DNA of 17,698 bases, taken from positions 1 to 17,698 of the forward strand of contig CAJUPT010000055.1 of assembly GCA_910588405.1 (NCBI GenBank), in the 5' to 3' direction. Source of the stretch: an uncultured Lachnospiraceae bacterium. Its GTDB lineage: Bacteria > Bacillota > Clostridia > Lachnospirales > Lachnospiraceae. The notes under the pieces were generated by a model. That model saw only the letters and a list, made by a program, of their open reading frames with translations, was not told the origin of the DNA and did not search any database. The position numbers were made by a program, and so were the translations under genes. Below are positions 13,189 through 17,698 of this stretch, piece by piece (the first letter of the stretch is position 1; every line of letters begins with the position of its first letter).

Positions 13189-15021
13189 TTGAGAGTGCAG
13201 AGAGGATTTGGGTTTTACCTCGGCCTTATGCTGCTGGTAATGCTGTTTTTATCGTTTGCCAGGCAGAGCTTTATGCTTGGTGAGCTTTGCAGCTACAATG
13301 AATACGTGACGGCGGTGGATCAGGGCGACGTGGCGACGGCCACAGTGACGCCGAACGCGGAGACACCCACCGGCAAGATTACCATTTCCACAAAGGACGG
13401 TGTGGAAAAACAATTATATGTGACAGATGTGAACCGGGAATTCAACCGTCTGAGTGAAGCCGGTGTCATTGTCAATGTAAACAATGTTCAGAAGGATAAC
13501 CTGTTTCTGATCGTGGTGCTGCCGATTCTGGCCGGCATGGTGATCGTTGCGATTCTCGTGGTGATGCTGAACAATCAGGCCATGCAGGGCGGCGGCGGAA
13601 ATAAGATGATGAATTTTGGCAAAAGCCGGGCCAGGATGGCGGATGGTTCGAAGCTGGTCACTTTCAAGGATGTGGCAGGCTTAAAAGAGGAAAAAGAGGA
13701 TTTGGAGGAAATCGTGGATTTCCTGAAAAATCCTGAAAAATATATCCAGGTAGGGGCCAGAATCCCGAAAGGAGTTTTGTTAGTAGGCCCTCCGGGAACC
13801 GGTAAAACCTTGCTTGCAAAGGCTGTGGCCGGGGAGGCAGGCGTACCCTTTTTCAGTATTTCCGGTTCTGATTTTGTGGAGATGTTTGTAGGCGTGGGCG
13901 CCTCCCGTGTCAGAGATCTGTTCGAGGAGGCTAAGAGAAATGCTCCCTGTATCGTGTTTATCGATGAGATCGATGCCGTGGCGAGAAGAAGAGGCGCCGG
14001 AATGGGCGGCGGTCACGATGAGCGGGAGCAGACGCTGAACCAGTTGTTGGTGGAGATGGATGGATTTGGTGTCAATGAAGGCATTATCGTTCTGGCGGCT
14101 ACCAACCGGGTAGATATTTTGGACCCTGCGATTTTGCGTCCTGGTCGTTTTGACAGAAAGGTGGGCGTTGGTCGCCCTGATGTGAAAGGGCGGGAGGAGA
14201 TTCTTTCTGTTCATGCGGCAAAAAAGCCGCTGTCTGACGATGTGGATCTCCATAAGATAGCATTGTCTACTTCCGGCTTCACGGGCGCGGATCTGGAAAA
14301 TCTGATGAATGAGGCGGCGATTCTGGCGGCCAGAGAGGACAGGGCCGTGGTCTGCCAGGCGGATATCAACCGTTCCTTTATTAAGGTAGGTATCGGCGCA
14401 GAGAAAAAGAGCAAGATTGTCTCAGAAAAGGAAAAGAAGATTACGGCTTTTCATGAGTCAGGCCATGCGATTTTATTTCATGTGCTGCCGGATGTGGGAC
14501 CCGTCCATACGGTATCGATCATTCCCACGGGGATGAGCGCTGCCGGTTATACCATGCCTCAGCCGGAGCAGGACGACATCTTTAACACAAGAGGTAAAAT
14601 GCTGCAGGATATTATGGTCAGTTTAGGCGGGAGAATCGCGGAGGAGCTGGTGTTTGACGATATCACTACCGGCGCTTCTCAGGATATCAAGCAGGCCACG
14701 GCCACAGCCAGAGCCATGGTTACAAAATATGGAATGTCCGACAGGGTGGGCATGATTCATTACGGCGACGATGATGACGAGGTGTTTATCGGCAGGGATC
14801 TGGCCCACACCAGAAGCTATGGGGAATCTGTGGCATCCATGATCGACGAGGAAGTAAAGCGGATTATCGACGAGTGCTATGGGAAGGCAAAAGAATTGAT
14901 TTTGGCCCATAGGAATGTGCTTGATGCATGTGCCCGGCTGTTGATCGAGAAAGAAAAGATCGGAAGAAATGAGTTTGAAGCGCTGTTTGCGCCGAATGCT
15001 GCCATGGAAACGAATGGGTGA
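13189..15021 (+). CDS. ftsH: ATP-dependent zinc metalloprotease FtsH
   Basis: The protein is 610 residues from a TTG start, supported by AAGGAGG seven bases upstream; the family starts at this point. One membrane helix at about 7-25, an extracytoplasmic domain, and a second helix at about 103-126 are followed by the AAA domain. That domain has Walker A GPPGTGKT (200-207), Walker B VFIDEID (256-262) and the second region of homology, ATNRVDILDPAILRPGRFDR. The zinc site is HESGH (422-426), with the third ligand expected in the FDDITTGASQDI segment. FtsH degrades membrane and regulatory proteins as a hexamer. The usual acidic C-terminal tail is short. Confidence 0.97.
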   Translation: MRVQRGFGFYLGLMLLVMLFLSFARQSFMLGELCSYNEYVTAVDQGDVATATVTPNAETPTGKITISTKDGVEKQLYVTDVNREFNRLSEAGVIVNVNNVQKDNLFLIVVLPILAGMVIVAILVVMLNNQAMQGGGGNKMMNFGKSRARMADGSKLVTFKDVAGLKEEKEDLEEIVDFLKNPEKYIQVGARIPKGVLLVGPPGTGKTLLAKAVAGEAGVPFFSISGSDFVEMFVGVGASRVRDLFEEAKRNAPCIVFIDEIDAVARRRGAGMGGGHDEREQTLNQLLVEMDGFGVNEGIIVLAATNRVDILDPAILRPGRFDRKVGVGRPDVKGREEILSVHAAKKPLSDDVDLHKIALSTSGFTGADLENLMNEAAILAAREDRAVVCQADINRSFIKVGIGAEKKSKIVSEKEKKITAFHESGHAILFHVLPDVGPVHTVSIIPTGMSAAGYTMPQPEQDDIFNTRGKMLQDIMVSLGGRIAEELVFDDITTGASQDIKQATATARAMVTKYGMSDRVGMIHYGDDDDEVFIGRDLAHTRSYGESVASMIDEEVKRIIDECYGKAKELILAHRNVLDACARLLIEKEKIGRNEFEALFAPNAAMETNG

Positions 15022-15105
15022 AATGCTCCGCAAAATAATATATGAAGATGAAATAAGATTTGCGTTTCCCAATAATATTAGAGAAAGAGCAGGCGATGTG
15101 GCTTT

Positions 15106-17151
15106 ATGAATAAGCGCGCACTATTTTCAGATGAAAGTTCGGAATATAGAATCCCTGCGGAGCCGGAGATCAATCAGCCGGTTACTATTCGGTTCCGTAC
15201 GGCAGCCGGAGATGTGGATCATGTATGGCTGATTCACAGAGGTGTCCGGCTGAAAATGGAGAAGTCTTTTTCCTATGGCGTTTTTGATTATTATTCTCTG
15301 ACGATTCCGCTGCGGGAATCGCGGTATACTTATTATTTTAAAATTGCAAAAGGGGATCAGGTCTGTTATTACACAAAGGTGGGGGTTTCCGACGAGCCTT
15401 ATCTGGAATGCAGGTTCTGGATTCTTCCGGGTATGAAAACACCTCAGTGGGCAAAGGGGGCTGTCTTTTATCAGATTTTTACCGACCGTTTTTGTAACGG
15501 CGACCCGACCAACGATGTGGTGGATGACGAGTATGCCTATATTGACGGCTGTCATGTGAAGAGGATCGATGACTGGTATCAGCCGCCCTCCGCTATGGAT
15601 GTCCGTAATTTTTACGGCGGCGATCTGCAGGGCGTTTTGGATAAGCTGGATTATCTGCAGGACCTGGGCGTAGAGGCACTTTATCTGAATCCTATTTTTG
15701 TTTCGCCCTCCAACCACAAGTATGACACCCAAGATTATGATAATGTGGACCCTCATCTGGGTGTGATTGTGGAGGATTGTGACGGCGTACTGTCGGAGGA
15801 TGAGGATGCCAGGGATAATCGGCAATCGGAAAAATATATCCGGCGTGTCACGGACGAGAGGAACCTAAAAGCAAGTAACGAGTTGTTTGCCCGGCTGGTG
15901 GAGGAGTCCCACAGACGAGGGATGTATGTGGTGATTGATGGCGTGTTCAATCATTGCGGTTCTTTTAATAAATGGATGGATAGAGAACAGATCTATGAGG
16001 GGCAGGAGGGATACGCGCCAGGAGCGTATGTGTCTGAGAACAGTCCTTATAGGGATTTTTTCCAATTTTATGAGGAACAGTGGCCCTATAACACCGCTTA
16101 CGATGGATGGTGGGATCATGATACGCTGCCTAAGCTGAATTATGAGCAGTCGGCTACCCTGGCAGATTATATTATGGGGGTTGCAAAAAAATGGGTTTCC
16201 CCACCCTACTGTGCAGATGGCTGGCGTCTGGATGTGGCGGCGGATCTTGGGCATAGCGAGGAATACAACCACAGCTTTTGGAGGGAATTTCGCAGGAATG
16301 TAAAGGGGGTGAATCCGGAAGCGGTGATTATCGCCGAACATTACGGAAGCCCGGCAGCCTGGCTTTGGGGCGGGGAATGGGATACTGTGATGAATTACGA
16401 TGCGTTTATGGAGCCGGTATCCTGGTTTCTCACAGGGATGGAAAAGCACAGCGACCATTACGAGGAAGGGCTTTTGAATAATGCGGAAGCTTTTTTTCAT
16501 GCTATGGTATGGAATATGAACGCCTTTCATCAGTCTTCGCTTTTGACGGCGATGAATGAGCTTTCCAACCACGATCATTCCCGTTTTCTGACCAGAACCA
16601 ACCATAAGGTGGGACGGCTGGGAGAGCTGACCAGTGAGGAGGCGGAGGAGGATGTAAATCTGGGTGTGTTCAGGGAGGCTGTGATGATTCAGATGACCTG
16701 GCCTGGAGCTCCTACCATTTATTATGGGGACGAGGCCGGTCTATGTGGTTTTACAGACCCGGATAACCGGAGGACTTACCCATGGGGCAGAGAAAATCAC
16801 GAGCTGATCGAGTTTCACAGGAGCCTGATTCATATCCATAAAAATAACGAAGCGCTGCGTGCCGGTTCTCTGAAACCATTGGCGGCGGAATACGGCGTGA
16901 TTGCCTATGGACGGTTTGTGGGTGAAAATATTTTAGTGGTTGCGCTGAATAATAATGATTCGGAAAAAACCATAAAGATTCCCGTTTGGGAGGTGGGCGT
17001 GGAGGATGGCGACGAGATGGAGCGTCTGATGCTCACTGACGAAAATGGTTATAATGTGGGTCGGCTCTGTTTCGAGGCCCAGGACGGCATGATTCAGCTG
17101 CAGCTGGGCGCTTATAGCAGTATCTTGTTGCGAAGATGCGCGGAATATTAA
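15106..17151 (+). CDS. GH13-family glycoside hydrolase (neopullulanase/alpha-glucosidase-like)
   Basis: The protein is 681 residues with no signal peptide, so it is cytoplasmic. Residues 1-110 are an Ig/CBM34-like N-domain. The TIM barrel begins near AVFYQIFTDRFCNGDPTND. The four GH13 regions are present: VIDGVFNHCG, GWRLDVAADLGH (nucleophile D376), IIAEHYGSP (acid/base E411) and SNHDHSR (transition-state D490). NHKYDTQDY is typical of neopullulanase and cyclomaltodextrinase. It probably cleaves maltodextrins or other alpha-1,4/1,6 oligosaccharides taken up from outside. An acidic insert of about 40 residues lies between the DPHLG segment and the VIDGVFNH strand. It follows ftsH by 84 bases, with no canonical ribosome-binding site at the ATG. 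No transporter is adjacent. Confidence 0.88.
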   Translation: MNKRALFSDESSEYRIPAEPEINQPVTIRFRTAAGDVDHVWLIHRGVRLKMEKSFSYGVFDYYSLTIPLRESRYTYYFKIAKGDQVCYYTKVGVSDEPYLECRFWILPGMKTPQWAKGAVFYQIFTDRFCNGDPTNDVVDDEYAYIDGCHVKRIDDWYQPPSAMDVRNFYGGDLQGVLDKLDYLQDLGVEALYLNPIFVSPSNHKYDTQDYDNVDPHLGVIVEDCDGVLSEDEDARDNRQSEKYIRRVTDERNLKASNELFARLVEESHRRGMYVVIDGVFNHCGSFNKWMDREQIYEGQEGYAPGAYVSENSPYRDFFQFYEEQWPYNTAYDGWWDHDTLPKLNYEQSATLADYIMGVAKKWVSPPYCADGWRLDVAADLGHSEEYNHSFWREFRRNVKGVNPEAVIIAEHYGSPAAWLWGGEWDTVMNYDAFMEPVSWFLTGMEKHSDHYEEGLLNNAEAFFHAMVWNMNAFHQSSLLTAMNELSNHDHSRFLTRTNHKVGRLGELTSEEAEEDVNLGVFREAVMIQMTWPGAPTIYYGDEAGLCGFTDPDNRRTYPWGRENHELIEFHRSLIHIHKNNEALRAGSLKPLAAEYGVIAYGRFVGENILVVALNNNDSEKTIKIPVWEVGVEDGDEMERLMLTDENGYNVGRLCFEAQDGMIQLQLGAYSSILLRRCAEY

Positions 17152-17285
17152 AAAAATTGAAAAATCTGTATCTATAGTTTTCAGCTTTCCAGGGCAGACT
17201 ATCTGACACAGGACAGAACATAGAATGGTTACGTTTCATATAGTGACCGTCAATCCCAAATTTCTCTGTCCGGGAAAGGATGAAG

Positions 17286-17462
17286 ATGATGAGCCCCAAA
17301 GAATTATCTTATTTAGAAGATGCGTTAGGCCATGAAACTTTTCTGAAAACCAAATGCTGCGATACCGCTTCCCAGCTTTCTGACACGGAGCTGCGCCAGT
17401 TTACCAGGGATATGGAAGAGCGGCACCAGCAGTTGTTCAACAAGTTCTACAACCTAGTTTGA
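17286..17462 (+). CDS. Small spore coat protein, CotF-like family
   Basis: The protein is 58 residues: SPKELSYLEDALGHETFL, then KCCDTASQLSDTELRQFTRD and MEERHQQLFNKFYNLV. It is a helical hairpin rich in charged residues with a terminal H-x-x-x-x-x-F-Y pattern, as in the short CotF-like coat proteins of Clostridia. The ATGs at 17280, 17286 and 17289 are all in frame; AAAGGA at 17275-17280 supports 17286 or 17289. A CATAGAAT sequence (17219-17226) resembles a sigma-E -10 box, but no matching -35 is clear. The 134-base leader also holds a GGTTAC/GTGACC hairpin (17227-17248). Its role in the coat is inferred from the family only. Confidence 0.75.
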   Translation: MMSPKELSYLEDALGHETFLKTKCCDTASQLSDTELRQFTRDMEERHQQLFNKFYNLV

Positions 17463-17501
17463 GCCTTCAGCAAGTGTGCCGTGAAGCAACCATAGAAAAT
17501 T

Positions 17502-17698
17502 AGGGAAGATGCGGAACAGGGAAACAGCATCGGACCGGATGGCAGGCAGATCAATTGCAGGACGCCGGAGGCGGCCGATATTGATCTCCGATAAGCCTGC
17601 CGGAAGGGAAGATGCGGAACAGGGAAACAGCATCGGACCGGATGGCAGGCAGATCAATTGCAGGACGCCGGAGGCGGCCGATATTGATCTCCGATAAG
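17502..17698. repeat. Tandem repeat with 103-base period, two exact 94-base copies, running to the window edge
   Basis: Bases 17502-17595 and 17605-17698 are identical over all 94 bases, separated by CCTGCCGGA (17596-17604). The period is 103, not a multiple of three, so it does not encode a repeated peptide. Each unit can fold into two stem-loops. The first is GATGC/GCATC (17508-17512 with 17527-17531). The second is a larger one: GGCAGGC plus AGATCAAT (17541-17555) against ATTGATCT (17580-17587) and GCCTGCC (17595-17601), with CGCC-GGA-GGCG at its tip (17563-17573). The outer arm of the last stem uses the linker. The array is cut by the window end, so the copy number is unknown. It starts 40 bases after the coat gene. 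Confidence 0.9.

Noticed and set aside
15127..16605. Long minus-strand open frames (232 and 246 residues) opposite the GH13 gene
   Set aside because: They are antisense shadows of a clear enzyme; their composition is typical of reversed coding sequence and no motif is seen.
17454..17697. Open frames on both strands across the 103-base repeat
   Set aside because: The period is not a multiple of three, so the frames change at each unit, and there is no ribosome-binding site. A repeat protein is not supported.
17502..17698. CRISPR array
   Set aside because: Repeat copies are 94 bases with a 9-base linker and no variable spacers; no cas genes are present.

Overview
The window looks like chromosome from a spore-forming member of the Clostridia, most likely Lachnospiraceae-like. 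The basis is the gene order and the mix of sporulation and housekeeping genes; I ran no taxonomic search. The central block, on the + strand apart from spoVT, is the conserved Firmicutes series spoVT(-) / mazG - hup - rqcP - yabP - yabQ - divIC - spoIIE - tilS - hpt - ftsH. It matches the Bacillus subtilis yabM-ftsH region, with hup inserted after mazG and no yabR between divIC and spoIIE.

Layout. Bases 2-148 are the C-terminal end of a PhoB/OmpR-type response regulator cut by the window edge, followed by a terminator. Bases 210-470 may hold a decayed minus-strand gene. Bases 498-3720 are a small accessory locus: a PucR/CdaR-type regulator on the minus strand, divergent from a lone uroporphyrinogen-decarboxylase-family (corrinoid methyltransferase-like) gene, then a CobW-like GTPase that has lost its middle third in frame. 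Bases 3976-5577 encode a beta-CASP metallo-beta-lactamase nuclease convergent with spoVT (5603-6151). A gene-free stretch of about 480 bases with two perfect palindromes leads to mazG. The housekeeping and sporulation block runs from there to ftsH (ends 15021). It is followed by a cytoplasmic GH13 alpha-glucosidase/neopullulanase-like enzyme, a small CotF-like spore coat protein, and the start of a 103-base-period tandem repeat that runs into the right edge.

How the genes work together. The block combines growth functions (DNA compaction by HU, ribosome quality control by RqcP, division by DivIC, tRNA-Ile lysidinylation by TilS, purine salvage by Hpt, membrane proteolysis by FtsH) with stage-specific sporulation genes (SpoIIE for forespore sigma-F activation, YabP/YabQ for the mother cell, SpoVT for the late forespore, a coat protein). 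The DNA carries signals that fit this mix: a strong sigma-A-type promoter for hup, a sigma-E-type promoter for yabPQ, and Spo0A-box-like sites with a 21-base promoter spacer before spoIIE.

Most worth a second look: the structured 103-base tandem repeat at the right edge; a hairpin before yabP that would hide its ribosome-binding site only in read-through transcripts; the internally deleted CobW-like GTPase beside an orphan UroD-family protein; the short SpoIIE membrane domain; and the alternative hairpins before divIC. I found no complete new defence or mobile system, CRISPR array, tRNA or rRNA.
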